Assembly: GCF_051020765.1 (NCBI RefSeq)
Contig: NC_134937.1
Coordinates: forward strand, 13,198,947-13,262,946
DNA from: Lasioglossum baleicum
Taxonomy: Eukaryota > Arthropoda > Insecta > Hymenoptera > Halictidae
Length of the DNA stretch: 64,000 nucleotides
Reading direction: 5' to 3'
The position numbers were made by a program, and so were the translations under genes. Position 1 is the first letter of the stretch. The number at the start of each line of letters is the position of its first letter. The notes under the pieces were generated by a model. The model was given only the letters and a program-made list of their open reading frames with translations. It did no database searches and was not told where the DNA came from. Shown piece after piece: positions 34,471 to 45,999 of the stretch.

Positions 34471-35344
34471 TAATTGCATCATTATAATATATCCTCATTC
34501 AGTGACCATTCCCTTTGAACTGTATATCATTGGAAAGCTCTGAATTTTGCCATTAATTTGATATAAAATACTCGTGCTTAAAAAATATATATATAATGAC
34601 TTTGATTGAGAAAAATAATATATAAGTAATATTAAATTACTAATGCTTTCGGCGCAAAGGTTTTACAATTACATCAATTACAATTTATTTTTCTTACATG
34701 ATCTAATAATAGGAAGGCTGGCGAAAATGATTCGTTTACTGGAAAATTGAGTAAGGACTTTTGTGCGCGAAATAGCGTTCGATTTTTCGTCAGCGAACCC
34801 GTAAATATTATTTAGCGCATTTGCATGTTATTTTCGGTTCGTCGTGGTCCGATAAAGAAGATAAAATTTGACACCAAGAGCAGTGAGGGATGAGATGCGG
34901 GGAATAGAGTCTGCACCCAGCGAGATTACTCAATGGCGCGTTTTCCCCCACGTATCTGAGACGGTAGGAGGTCGTTCAATTCGGCCCGGCTGCCTCGAGA
35001 ACCACGAAAGATTTCACCCTTGTACCGTAAAAATCCTTAGGCGAGCCTGTATTCGATGGATCCACGAGGGAAGAAGGGTAGAGCGATGGAGGAAAGGGTG
35101 GAATGTATCCGCGCGAAGGAAATCGCCTTTTCCCAGGCGAAACGGGAAACGATGAACTGTGGAAACAGGGTGTGCACCATTCGGCACTCGCGTACTCGGA
35201 ATTTCTTCCAAGTTCAGGGAATTGATGCTGAGCCTTCGTATAGGTTACACCTAATTCCTCAAGCGTACACACGAGGTGATCCGGAAGAAGTAGGTGGGGA
35301 GGAAGAGTTTCTTTCGATGGATTGGAAACCGTGCAGAACACCCT

Positions 35345-35890
35345 CTTTAGAACTTCAAACACTTTCGAATTTCAAAGAGACTTTCAAACTTCAAACTCAT
35401 TCAAACTTCAACTCTCCCACACACAAAACCATTCCAAATTTATAACATTTTCACACTCCAAACTCTTTTCAACCACTTTTCAACTTCAAATTCTTCCACA
35501 CATCAACGCATTCAAACTTCTAATCCCTTTAAATGCCACACATTCAAACTATAACTCTCCCACGCACGAAACCATTCTAAATTTCTAACATTTTCACACT
35601 CCAAACTCTTTTCACACACTTTTCAACTTCAAATTCTTCCACACACCAACGCATTCAAACTTCTAATCCCTTTAAATGCCACACATCCAAACTAAAACTC
35701 TCCCACGCACTAAACCATTCCAAATTTCTAACACTTTCACAGATGAAACTCTTCTAGATATCAAACTCATTCACACTTCAAACCCCTTTAAAAGTCACTC
35801 ATTCAAACTTCAACTCTCCCACACATGAAACCATTCCAAATTTCAAACTCTTTTCTAACACTTGCACACTTCACACTCTTCCAAATCTCG
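35345..35890. repeat. 143-bp minisatellite
   Basis: CATTTTCACACTCCAAACTC recurs at 35446 and 35589 and, altered, at 35732: an exact 143-bp period over three to four units. Each unit is itself made of shorter TTCAAACTTCAAACTC-like pieces, suggesting a higher-order array. Frames through it are open only because of the repeat composition. Confidence 0.85.
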
Positions 35891-36429
35891 AGCTCTCACA
35901 GAATGCGAGTGGTTTGGAGCTTTCCAGCCTCCAGTTTTCGGGGCACAAGGATGAAATATTCCGGGAGCAGCCAAATCGAAGAAGCCCCCCAGCACGATCG
36001 CGAGTCATTGAGTAATCTCCTCGGGTACAGACTCTATTCCCGACGTTTCACCACTCGATGCGCTTGCACCGGGGTGCCAAGGGGGCAGAATGCCAAGAGA
36101 TCCGCGTAAGAAGGATCGGATAGAGTTCCAGATAGCGGAGCTCCACCCACGTAACTAGAAAATTCACTTTAACTCTTGAGATTCACACGGATCGACTGAA
36201 ACGACCTCGACCAGCGGCATGGCGTTCCACAGGATGAATGTTTGCTTTATCGTCAACAGAACGGGGGTAATGAACGGGAGATGGTTGCAGGTAATGTTGT
36301 CCAATGACGAATCGGGGAAGGGTGAAGGTGGGAACGCGGTAATACCTGCGCGCTAATTGATTAGCGCTTCCGATCGATATTAGTTTGAGCTCGGCGATCG
36401 ACGCGGTGTCATTAGCGTAACTTTGGGGC

Positions 36430-36445
36430 GGGGGGGGGGGGGGGG
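36430..36445 (+). repeat. 16-G homopolymer
   Basis: An uninterrupted run of 16 G follows GGGGC. Such runs are rare and unstable and often have assembly length errors. Confidence 0.85.
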
Positions 36446-36499
36446 AATTCGATTCGGAGTGGTGATCGCGGTGTGTTTGCAATTTTGTTTGACATTGTG

Positions 36500-37560
36500 T
36501 GTCGTCCATCGTGTGTTCTGAAAAACTGTGTAATTTTTCAGAGAAGTCAATTTGAAATTGAATTGTATTTATTTACGATAAAATCAAATATTAACGAATG
36601 ATTATCTGCCTTCGAGACCTTGTGCTTTTATTATTAACAATGTCGGATTCGGTTAATCAGCATTACATGAAAAGCGATATTAATAAAATGATTTAACAAA
36701 AATCGATGGAAAGGTTCTCCCATAAAAATAGAGGGCTATGATGCCGATGAAATTTTACTACATATTCGCTCGACCACAACGCATGAAACCTATAAAATAG
36801 AAATATATAATTTTATTTTTCTTTTCTTAAGCTACTTTAAAAGAGTACATTGAAAACTTGATTTAACACTGCTGCATATATGTTTTACACAGAACGTTCT
36901 CTGCAAGGAAAAGGGGACGATACAAAACGAAGCAGAGAATCGGAAATCTGATTTCAAGGTTTAATTATTATTTATTACTTTCCGTTCGGTTAATTCGGCT
37001 TCATTAACTCGAGTGAGCAGCTTCTTTGAGATCATTTAGCCTCTTCCCTTCTTGCCGGTGAGGCGCAGCGTCTTCCTCGGGCGGAGGTAATGAAAATCTC
37101 AGGAAGGAATATATTTAGCGAAGACGTCGCGAACTAATATTTAAATCTGCGCCGAAAAGGGGTGGCTGAAAGTAATATGCTGCAGGGAATATCCCGGCTT
37201 TCGACCTCAAGGGGTTGAAACGTAAAGGTACACGGAAAGCGCAACTGGTCGAACCGCGCCGCGCCGCCGGCAATATTCCACCGTCAACTCAAAAGGCTTA
37301 ATATTTATTGCGTTCAAATGTAAATTCCTCGAGCAATCCGACAAAAAAAGCAAGCACAGCCGAAGGTTTTTTACCAATTTCACGGCCGCCTTTAATCTGA
37401 ATCACGTAATTGAACGCCGAATCCATTAAACGCGTTTCAACCCCCTGCGCCTCATTCGAATTCTCAATATGCACGGTCCGCAAATAACGTAAATAAAATT
37501 TTATACAATCTCCGTGGCTGTATATCAATTTTATTTAACATTAGCATCGAGTATATCTTG
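36500..37560. other. gene-free stretch
   Basis: AT-rich sequence with no supported gene, transposon end or long repeat. Confidence 0.4.
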
Positions 37561-37589
37561 AAATTATTCGTAACCCAACGTAATGTGTA

Positions 37590-38060
37590 TTTTTTTAAAC
37601 AGAAGCGAAAAATTATTTAACCGTGCTAATTTTCTAAAAAAATTATTCAGCTCATGGATGAAAAAGGTGGCTTTCAGAAAAATATGGCATGTGTATATTT
37701 TTAAAATATCCTTAAAATTAGGGCGGAATAAAATTCCGGTTCTAAAAATGACAGTAAAAAACTATTTAGCTGGTATTCATAAAAGAGTTAGGTCGCAGAA
37801 AAACATTTAACCTATATTCTTGATTAACATTCGTTCGTGTTGAAAGACTAAACAGAGGCCCCAGGTTGAGGTAGAAAAATATTCGTTTTTAAAAATAGAA
37901 ACGGGGAATTATTAGGCTGTGTTAATTTTCTACAAAATTATTTCGCATGTTCGCGAGTAGGTGGCTTTCAGAGAAATATTTAACACGTACGTTTTTAATC
38001 AGATTCGTGTACGTTGATGGGATAAAAATATTTATCTCGCATTTTTTTTATTAACATTCA
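37590..38060. repeat. diverged tandem repeats, units of roughly 110-150 bp
   Basis: Segments around 37610-37690 and 37895-37985 share GTGCTAATTTTCTAAAAAAATTATT, GGTGGCTTTCAGA and ATATTT in the same order. A weaker third unit (AACTATTTAGCTGG, then TTAGGTCGCAGAAAAACATTTAAC) lies between them. The array is old. Confidence 0.5.
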
Positions 38061-38084
38061 GCCATATCGCGTTGCAGAACTATT

Positions 38085-38281
38085 TAGACAGCGGATCTTT
38101 ATGCAAAATAAAATGTTTTCCACCTGAATTGCAACAAACTGGAGCGAAATACAAACTGATTTTCTTTCTTAACATGTTCAATAATTTGAATATAATAAAA
38201 CAATATTTTTAAATACCTTTAATGTTTCCAATTGCACCTACTCATTTTTGTCACAAGTACATACATAAAATCCGCCGTCTA
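38085..38281 (+). mobile_element. hAT-like MITE, both ends present
   Basis: Ends TAGACAGCGGATCTTTATGC and AAAATCCGCCGTCTA are inverted repeats around about 165 bp. Flanking 8-mers GAACTATT and GTAATATC do not match. A relict at 55441 shares its interior (TGCAACAAACTGGAGCGAAAT), defining a subgroup. Confidence 0.78.
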
Positions 38282-38967
38282 GTAATATCCAAGTAAAAAT
38301 TAGAAAAATGTGTAAGTAGGGGCAATGAAATTGGGATAAATGACGAAACGACTTGGTTGACAAATTGAACAAGGAGCAGCCAATCGCGTTGCAGAAGTAT
38401 TTAGAAAATGTCTGAATAGAGGAGGCCCTCGGGCAGGGGTGTAAGTGTTGTTCAGGGGTGGCTCCCTTCGTCGCGTAGCCCGAAGATTTATGCGCGCCGT
38501 CACAGATTATCGCAGACTCGAAATTATCTCCCGAAAGTGGGGTACCTTCGTCACGGAATGGTCGCATCCCCCATGGTGCACGGGGATGTTCTCACCCTCT
38601 CCGTAAGTGCGTGCCAACTGTTGTACGGTGGGTTGGGGGAACGGTTCTAAAACAATACGAACACGCCGCCGCTGACGTATTCCACGGGCACTTTATCGTG
38701 ATACAGGACAGATTTACGATTTTCGAGGCAGCCGGGAATTGGGATCGAGATTTCGTTCTGTGCACGTATCTATTGAAAAAAGCTCAATCGATCTGTGATT
38801 TATTACCCCACACCACATCGCCGAATGCTACTTTAGCTGCGTTCTTCGTGATCGTGGCTTGTACATCATGCTTTCTGCGACTGAGCTAATAATATCCCCA
38901 ATCTGGGTATTTCTATTCGAGTTCATGATAGTAGCGAAGCTAGAAAACATTTTGTAACTATTCAGTT

Positions 38968-39118
38968 CATTTGTTATTACTAGATTGCGGACCTTTGTGT
39001 AAAATAAAACTTGTTTGCATTGGTTGCAAAAAATATTAATGATTTTAGCAATCATGTATTGACATCTTCACAACAATTTCGAGTGAAATATTTAAAAATG
39101 AATATTTGGTATTTAACA
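38968..39118. repeat. duplicated block containing a hAT-like MITE end (copy 1)
   Basis: The block from CATTTGTTATTACTAGATTG to TTTGGTATTTAAC recurs at 39349-39506. It includes GTTATTAC (possible target site) and the MITE left end. Confidence 0.85.
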
Positions 39119-39204
39119 AGTACTGTCAACAGAAAGTGTCAAGGATTTATACGAAATAAAAATTGTCTACGTCGATTGTAAGAAACCCTAGATAAATGAA
39201 GATA

Positions 39205-39345
39205 TTAGACGATTGCATAGGTTCGTGCCCGATTTGAAAATAAAATTCAATGGTTAAATTTTGGAGAATACATATTAATTATACATAAGTCACCATTCTT
39301 TTCTAATCGTAGAAAATTTAACCATTTTTTAATTTTAATTTAACC
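39205..39345 (+). mobile_element. mariner-like MITE, right end missing
   Basis: It starts TTAGACGATTGCATAGGTTC after a TA and runs through AATTCAATGGTTAAATTTT to AATTTAACCATTTTTTAATT, matching 31374-31609. The left flank (ATTGTCTACGTCGATTGTAA) is the same as at 31330, so the two loci share a composite origin. Confidence 0.75.
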
Positions 39346-39348
39346 AAT

Positions 39349-39506
39349 CATTTGTTATTACTAAACTGCGGATCTTTGTAGAAAATAAAAATTGTCTGCA
39401 TTGTTTGCAAAAAATATTAATGATTTTAATAGAGGAGCAATCGTGTATTGACATCTTCACAACAATTTCGAGGAAAATGTTTAAAAATGAAAATTTGGTA
39501 TTTAAC
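39349..39506. repeat. duplicated block containing a hAT-like MITE end (copy 2)
   Basis: Direct repeat of 38968-39118, 381 bp downstream, with the MITE terminus TAAACTGCGGATCTTTGTAG. Sharing of the pre-insertion flank shows that the block was duplicated after the MITE landed. Confidence 0.85.
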
Positions 39507-40437
39507 GGGTTGAATGAATTTCCGAAGGGTATATTTACGTTTAGATATCCGTAGTTCCTCGTGCCAAGCGAATCCTCGTTTGCCAGCATGAACATCCTGC
39601 AATACCTCGGCTAAAAGAAAAGTTAATGGCAGATTCAGCGGCATCAGGTCACCCGTAATGACTCATCCCCTTCTTTCCCTTCCTCATCCTTTCCCTTTCT
39701 ATTTCTTTCTTCCCGTTGATGGGGCCGAGGTTTCAAGCTGGCTCACAAAGGTCGCCGTATCCGGAACCCTCCTCGCTTCTCTAGCCCCCTGTCGTCCTTG
39801 ATTTTCGCAACGGCTAAAGGAAGGAGGAAGCCATTAATTTATGCCCCTCCTGATCGATCGTTCGCTAAAAGTTCGAACTTTCGACGAGCGGACACAGAGA
39901 ACCACGAGAACGATGGAAAACGATAGAGAGAGAAGAGAAGAGTCTCTTCGTTTGCTGGTTACATCCACGAGAAGTCGAGACTTCGAAAATGATGGACGAT
40001 CCTTGAAATTAGCAATCGAATGGCTGCTATTATAAGTGTCGTGCCGTAATCATCGGATTTCATTTCGGTTTGACAGGCATTATAGACAGCGTTTTATTCT
40101 AGGTGACAATTTTTTAAAATGCATTCAAATACGTTATCATTTCGTTTAGGGTAAAAGTATCTAGAGACGTTCGCGTTGTTTGCCAAAGGGTTACGAAGCC
40201 ACACGTTGCCACATTGTTACCAACGACGAGAGAGTTGTCGTTATCACGAACGTCCCGTTGGAATTTCACGTCTGCAAAAAGAAAACAGGAAAATCGTTCG
40301 TCTTGCCGTTTCACACGGCACAAAGGTTCCATTTCAATAGCAAATCCCGACGTCTCTTTGCGACGGGAAAAGGATCAAAGGGGAACGCGATGGCAAGCAC
40401 GTGCTCTCCCGTAATTGACTCTCACCCCGTTCGTGCC

Positions 40438-40480
40438 CCGATTTTTCGCGCTTCCTTTCTTTCTTTCTTTCTTTCTTTCG
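40438..40480. repeat. CTTT microsatellite
   Basis: Repeats of CTTTCTTTCTTTC are centred at 40457-40478 and produce lysine/arginine-rich open frames on the opposite strand. There is no gene. Confidence 0.8.
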
Positions 40481-40825
40481 TTCTCGTCCCTTTCCCTCCA
40501 CCTCATTCCCGACCACCACCCTCCAACCACCCGAAACTGTTTGCCCCGAAAAACGAAACTCTTCAACAATGCTTTCGAACCTCGCCTTTGTAGCACGCTT
40601 CCCATCGGCAAGGGCTGTTCGCTTTTTATTCGGCTCCATTCTGAGCGTCATATCGCCGCGAAATGTTGCTCCATGCATAACAGAACTGAAAACTGACGCG
40701 CTTTTATCAACAAATCCACTGTGGCAAACTTCCCTGCTTTTCGCACTCCGTTGCTTAAATGTGCCCGTAATTACGGAAATGGTCCGTCATGTTGCATTTC
40801 TCGTTTCGAGATTTTGACTTAAAAT

Positions 40826-41000
40826 TTTAATATAATGATTGAAAGTTGAATTTGAATTTAGTTTTAAATATAATGATTGAAAGTTGAATTTGACTTTACA
40901 TTTGAATATAATGATTGAAAGTTGAATTTGAATTTAAATTTAAATATAATGATTGAAAGTTGAATTTGATTTTAGATTTAAATATAACGATTGTATGTTC
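40826..41000. repeat. 38-bp minisatellite (locus 2)
   Basis: TATAATGATTGAAAGTTGAA recurs at 40831, 40869, 40907 and 40945, with a decayed unit at 40983, an exact 38-bp period. The unit matches the degenerate array at 505-665. The array is non-coding. Confidence 0.9.
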
Positions 41001-41653
41001 AATTTTTTGTTGAAACTTGATTGCATTGTAGGCAAGATCTTCGAAAAAATCCAATTATTATATTGCATATGCAACAAGGTGACACAGAGTTCAAAACAAG
41101 CAGAAAAATGGAACTGCTCGGTGGAGATTTCGAAAGGAATCGCGGGGAACATCGAAATGCTGATTCCGGAAGGAATCGCTTGTTCACTGTTGCGTGTTCC
41201 CGTTTAAAGAAAGCCTCGAACAGGGGCATGCCATAAATATCGTGTACGAAAAAGGAATCATCCGACCGAGAAGAAAGAAGAGCGATTTTCCAGAGGAAAG
41301 CCAAAGAAGGAGGAAAAGAAAACTGAATGTGCGCCGTCGTTTTAGCTCCTCGCGAAACTTCGTGATCTCGTTCTGAAAATTGCATAACCGGCCTAATCGA
41401 TCGTTCGCGGAACTCGAGACCTCGTTCCTTTGTCGGCGGCGGCGTAATTGAATTTGGAACAAAAGCAATCAGGGGACCCGAAACGGGACGGGGAGCCGCG
41501 GAAACGAATGGGGAAACACACTACCGGAAATACCTCGCTGTAATAAGGTAGCGCATATGTTCAACAATCTTTTCTTATGTTCTGTTTACGTTTGCGGGTG
41601 TAATACAGTGCCTGGACCTTCAATTTTTCCCTGAAAATAATAAGTTTAATCTA

Positions 41654-41737
41654 TTGGATGATTGCACAAGTTCGTGCCCGATCTGAAAATAAAATTCAAT
41701 GATTAAATTTTAAAGAGAATACAGCTTTCTTAATCAA
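41654..41737 (+). mobile_element. mariner-like MITE, left part, interrupted
   Basis: TTGGATGATTGCACAAGTTC after TA, then CCGATCTGAAAATAAAATTC, matches the 19706 and 31374 family. It is broken at 41738 by a hAT-like MITE; the continuation resumes at 41907. Confidence 0.75.
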
Positions 41738-41906
41738 TAGACTGCATATGCTTATGTATTTATGGCTTATGAAAATGTTCAAACAAGGCTGGAATATAAA
41801 ATTCGTTAGAATTTTCTACAATTTTTATTTGTTTAAATTTTATTGCATTCCACTTTCTTAAAATTTCTCTACAAAAATTGGAAAATACATAAACATCCGT
41901 AGTCTA
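41738..41906 (-). mobile_element. hAT-like MITE inside a mariner-like MITE (TSD TTAATSAA)
   Basis: The element is 169 bp, with ends TAGACTGCATATGC and CATCCGTAGTCTA. Flanking 8-mers TTAATCAA and TTAATGAA match at 7 of 8. Unbroken relatives at 31441 and 34413 read TTATTAATCAATTAT through the site, confirming insertion. Its interior (reverse) matches 10830 and 51890 (TTTTTGTAGANGAAATTTTAAG), the second subfamily. Confidence 0.9.
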
Positions 41907-43539
41907 TTAATGAATTATATAGTCACCGCCCTTTTCAACAATTAGAAAAGAAATATGATATATTAAATTCCTCATCGAAAAGGAACGATCGTTTACCAAG
42001 AAAAATTCCTGGCGCTCCGGACACTTCGTCACGACAAAACGATTTAATAAAATCATGCCTAAAATGTTTAAACAAGGGAATCGCGCGACAGCGCTGCATA
42101 AAATCGCAAAAATTTCGTACAAACACGAAGCGTCGTAATGGCGGGGAGGAAACTATCCGGTGATATTCGAACGAGGAGCAGAAACGAGCAAACAATTATT
42201 TATAGAGAGGAGCGAGACTCCCTAAGGCAATTCCTTAAAAAAAGAAATAAAACGAGGCAAATGGAGGGAGGATCGTTGCACGGTTCGTGTGACTTCAATC
42301 ACGATGCCCTTTGAGGGCACACAATTTACTTGCATCGAAGAGGGAGATCAAAGTGCTTCTATCGTACGTCGAAAGTACTTCTGAGTTATTTCCTTCCTTT
42401 CTCCGTCCCTCTCTCCTCGAACGTTTCCCCGTTTCCCTTTTCGCGTTCCGCCGATTTTCCACAACGTTCTCCCTCCCTCGCGGAATCTTCTTCCTCCGCG
42501 GAGAACCGAACATATCGGAATTACCGAGAAACGTATTCAATCTCGTAACTCGTCGTCTCTCTTCCGATAACCGGAGCTAAACTATATACATATATACGCC
42601 CCATGAATCGCTGACGCGAAATGTCGTAAAACACGCGAGAACAATTTCGCGTAACCTCGTGGAACGTTTGCAAAGGACTGAATTAAGTGGAGCAGAAGAG
42701 AATTTTTCGAAATTCGCAGCATCCACGGAAAAGTGTTATTCTTCCATTTTGGACGTGAACGCTCCCACGGAATCAGCTCGAAAAATTTTGTTCCTCTCGC
42801 CAGAACCACCGAGCCATAATTCTTAATTTTCGCAAACCATGCGACACCTCGTTCCAAGGAAATGAGTTACTTGCTGGAACAGCTTCTGCAATTTTCTTCT
42901 TACCTAAATCTCGACGAGAGTTTTCGGGGCCACGAAATTTCCCCGGCGTTCTTTCAGCATTCAGTTCCGTCGTTGCGTTGGCAATACTGGGACGAAGAGC
43001 GAGAAAAGCGGGGTCGCGTTCGCGAAAAGCAGGAAACACCGTGGGAAAGCCAGAATGCTTCTTATCCTCGAGAACCCCCGTGTCAAGACGGGGCGGGGGC
43101 TGGAACAAGGAATGCGGCGGTACACCCTGTGGAACAAAAAGCCAAGGATTTCTCCTGAATGCGGCTGGTTCAATTCCGACTTGGTTGCTGCTGCGAGAAC
43201 GCACAGCTTTCCGAGTGCTGCGCTGACTTTTTAATGAGCCTTTGACAGACTGTAGTACTCGTCAGGCTGAATACGCCAGCACCTCCTTTCGGAGCCCGTG
43301 AATAATAGTTTACAAGATACTAACACTTTACCCGGCCGGAAGCTCGGTAATAGCCCTCTCAATGGCCGCGTTATGTCAAAAAGAAGCTTAACAATTTCCC
43401 TTTTACACCGTAATCCCCGGAGAAATTGCTGTTCTCGATGAATAATCAAAAAGGGAATCTTTTAGCCTCCGCTATCGGCTTTTCAAGGGCTGTTAAATAT
43501 GCTGTTACAGCTTCTGCCACTGTGATTAAAATCATAGAA

Positions 43540-43682
43540 CATAGAAAAAAATAATGAACGATCCAAATTTGCGACGCAAAGAAGGAGAGCATATGGGAAA
43601 GAAAGAGACATAGTTCATAGCATTTCCCATACGCTCTCCTTCTTTGCGTCGGAAATTTTTATCGTTCATTATTTTTTCTATG
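43540..43682. other. long hairpin, about 61-bp stem with 22-nt loop
   Basis: The left arm 43540-43600 pairs with the right arm 43623-43682 with about five mismatches and one bulge. The core GACGCAAAGAAGGAGAGC pairs perfectly. The loop is GAAAGAGACATAGTTCATAGCA. Weak pairing extends outward (AAAATCATAGAACATAG against CTATGATTTTCTATGATT). It matches none of the other repeat families here. It could be a hairpin small-RNA precursor, or a minute foldback element. Confidence 0.8.
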
Positions 43683-43864
43683 ATTTTCTATGATTCTATC
43701 ATTGAAACAATTGGCTTGTGATAGCTAAAATATGATATAAATATTCTTGATTCAATTTTGTCTAAATGTCTTGCAAATACTGTATCAAGAGTTTTTCCTG
43801 ATCTTGTTGTCGCTTCATTAGGATTCTTTACCATTTCCAATCTTAATTTACTTCTAAACATTAC

Positions 43865-43941
43865 TAGACTGCAAGAAGTTTCACTTCTGCCGCGCTGGTT
43901 TTCCACGTGTATGTTTATTTTGCATAAAGATCCGCAGTCTA
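43865..43941 (-). mobile_element. very short hAT-like MITE
   Basis: TAGACTGCAAGAAG at one side and TTTTGCATAAAGATCCGCAGTCTA at the other enclose only 77 bp. Flanking sites share ATTAC at the same offset (AACATTAC and GTGATTAC). It is an internally deleted copy. Confidence 0.6.
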
Positions 43942-45029
43942 GTGATTACTTTCATTTAGAATCCTTAATCATTAAGAATAATTTAGAATTCGGACCGGTT
44001 CCCCCCGGATGTGTCTGTCCCTACTAACTAAAACGACGAAACACCTGATTCGAAAAATGATTATTTATCTTAAGAATTCCAGGACGCTTTCATCAATATT
44101 TTTTCCGATTAGTTTGCCTCGGTGTAAATTTAATGTCCCCGCTAATTAAAACGAGGGTACCCTCGATTCGAAAATCACGATGTCCTCGGAAGTTTCGAGT
44201 GGCAGTCGACGGTCTCGAGCAATGGTTTCTAGTAATTAATTCTCGGCGCGTGCACGCGGTATTTTCCGCGAAAGCGATATCACAAAAGTAAATGCAGGAC
44301 GAGGCCGTAATCCGGGGCTTGAAGTGTCGTTCAGCAATTTTCAACGAAAGCCGTCGCTCGCCAGGACAAAGGAAGCGAGAGCGTGTACAAATGTCTGGGC
44401 ATTACGCGATACGGGCTGCGAGCTGCGACGCGTTTCGCAGCGGAATAATTCAAGTAAACCGAAACATAAATATGTCGTTTGAGCGCGACTAATGTGTCCA
44501 CGGTTAAACGGATTTGCCCGGTTAGATTTATCGTCCGGAGCGATTTAAACATGGAATCCCTCCCTTTCCCAGCTTGTAGCCCCAGTTCGAAGGAAGGTCA
44601 ATGCAAGAATAACGTATCCGAGATTAATAAATCTACCGGGACTCTCGTCGATTTAATCCTACCCGTAGAACGTGCGCGCGCTAGCGGATCCCTCTCGCGT
44701 GATCTCATAATGCGTTGGTTTATTCGATTCCGCTTTAAACTCGGAATTGCTGCGATCGACGAACTTCTGCAAACTTCGAAGGCTTCCCCGTTGCGAATTA
44801 CGGATATTGTTTAAGCAGCTGTTCCCGTTCCGGGATGTCGATCCAGACATTTCAAACGATGTTTTATACCAACGTCATTTCCATAATATATTTCAAACTT
44901 TGCGTGATATGTTTCAAATTTTTTGAGTATTGTATACTTAGCCTTTAAGGGAGGAATATTTAAAGAGAAACGGGTGGAACCAAGCAGGGGTGGAAGAAAT
45001 GAGAAGGCAGGATAGAAAGGTAACTCGAA

Positions 45030-45370
45030 GTACAACGGCAAGAGCAGTATACGAGGATAGAGCAGTCCAAATACAACGAAAGGTACAAATATGTAAGAGT
45101 AGCGGAGTTACCGGAATATTTAAGTAAGGAGGGCAGAGGGGACAGTCAAAAGAGCTCATAGCACGGGTAAGATGCGGAAACACAGAAAACTGGAGCAAAT
45201 ACTGGATGGGAGACGTCGCGAGAGGATGCGACCTTTATGGTGACAAGTATGGTAGCCTAGAACATTTAACAAGGGATGTATTTATCGAGGATGTAGTGAG
45301 TAGGAGGAAAGATAGAAATGTCGAAGAGTGGTTGGAGATGTTGAGGAGAAAAAGAGAAAGGAGAGCATAA
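45030..45370 (+). pseudogene. non-LTR retrotransposon ORF2 C-terminal relict (frameshifted)
   Basis: Frame one, ending near 45150, reads ERYKYVRVAELPEYLSKEGR with preceding QSKYN. A one-base shift then continues ELIARVRCGNTENWSKYWMG and later YGSLEHLTRDV to a stop at 45368-45370. The pattern KYxxxxxxELPEYL...LIARxRCGN...W...C..C....EHL..C is the C-terminal region typical of insect non-LTR retrotransposons. The second and third cysteines of the terminal box are lost here. The element is 5'-truncated and dead. The AG-rich tail after the stop is probably 3' UTR. Confidence 0.7.
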
Positions 45371-45613
45371 ATACACCAAAGAATATACCAAACGATTATA
45401 AAAACAAATGTTAGGGAATGGGAAGGAATGCAATAATTAGGTTAGTAATAATTAGGATACAAGCAGAGTAGGTTAGGGTAGGAATGAGTGAGACAAAGAA
45501 GAAGAGTGAAACAAGGCATAGACCGAATGTGTGAAATAAGATAGATATGTATAAAGTTAGGTTAATGTAAACCAAGTCACAATTTCTTAGCTGTAAGGCT
45601 GAGAACTTATTGA

Positions 45614-45753
45614 TAAACTGCGGATCTTTATGCATGTATGGCTTCAAAAAATGTGCAAAAGATAGAAGATAAAATTCCACACAATGTAGTACGATTTTTC
45701 TTTATTTCAGATCTACAAAGACGGAAGAAATTTGCATAAACATCCGCAGTCTG
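45614..45753 (+). mobile_element. hAT-like MITE, complete (TSD YTTATTGA)
   Basis: The element is 140 bp, with ends TAAACTGCGGATCTTTATGC and GCATAAACATCCGCAGTCTG. Flanking 8-mers CTTATTGA and TTTATTGA match at 7 of 8. Its interior belongs with the 41738 copy. Confidence 0.85.
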
Positions 45754-45999
45754 TTTATTGATAATCCAACAGCAGTCGACGGGGTGCGACCGACAGGACC
45801 AGGCCATCGAAAAAGGGTGGAATCGATAATTGCGGGTCGGTAACAAAAATGGTGGAGAAAGGTTCGAAGCGACACGACGGTTGGCGTGTCGATAAAGGTT
45901 GAAGAAAGTCGCGAGGAGTGTTCGATTAATGGTCCGCGGGACAATCGTTCGGTGGCGGGGAATGAAATTCGCGTTATTGAAAGTTTATCGCGCATAATT

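Noticed and set aside
43150..43185. GGTTCAATTCC, similar to a tRNA B box
   Set aside because: No A box at the right distance upstream and no cloverleaf can be drawn around it.
42773..43204. 143-codon minus-strand open frame
   Set aside because: Overlapped by equally long frames on the other strand (42862-43158, 42978-43226), with no motif; typical of GC-rich non-coding sequence.
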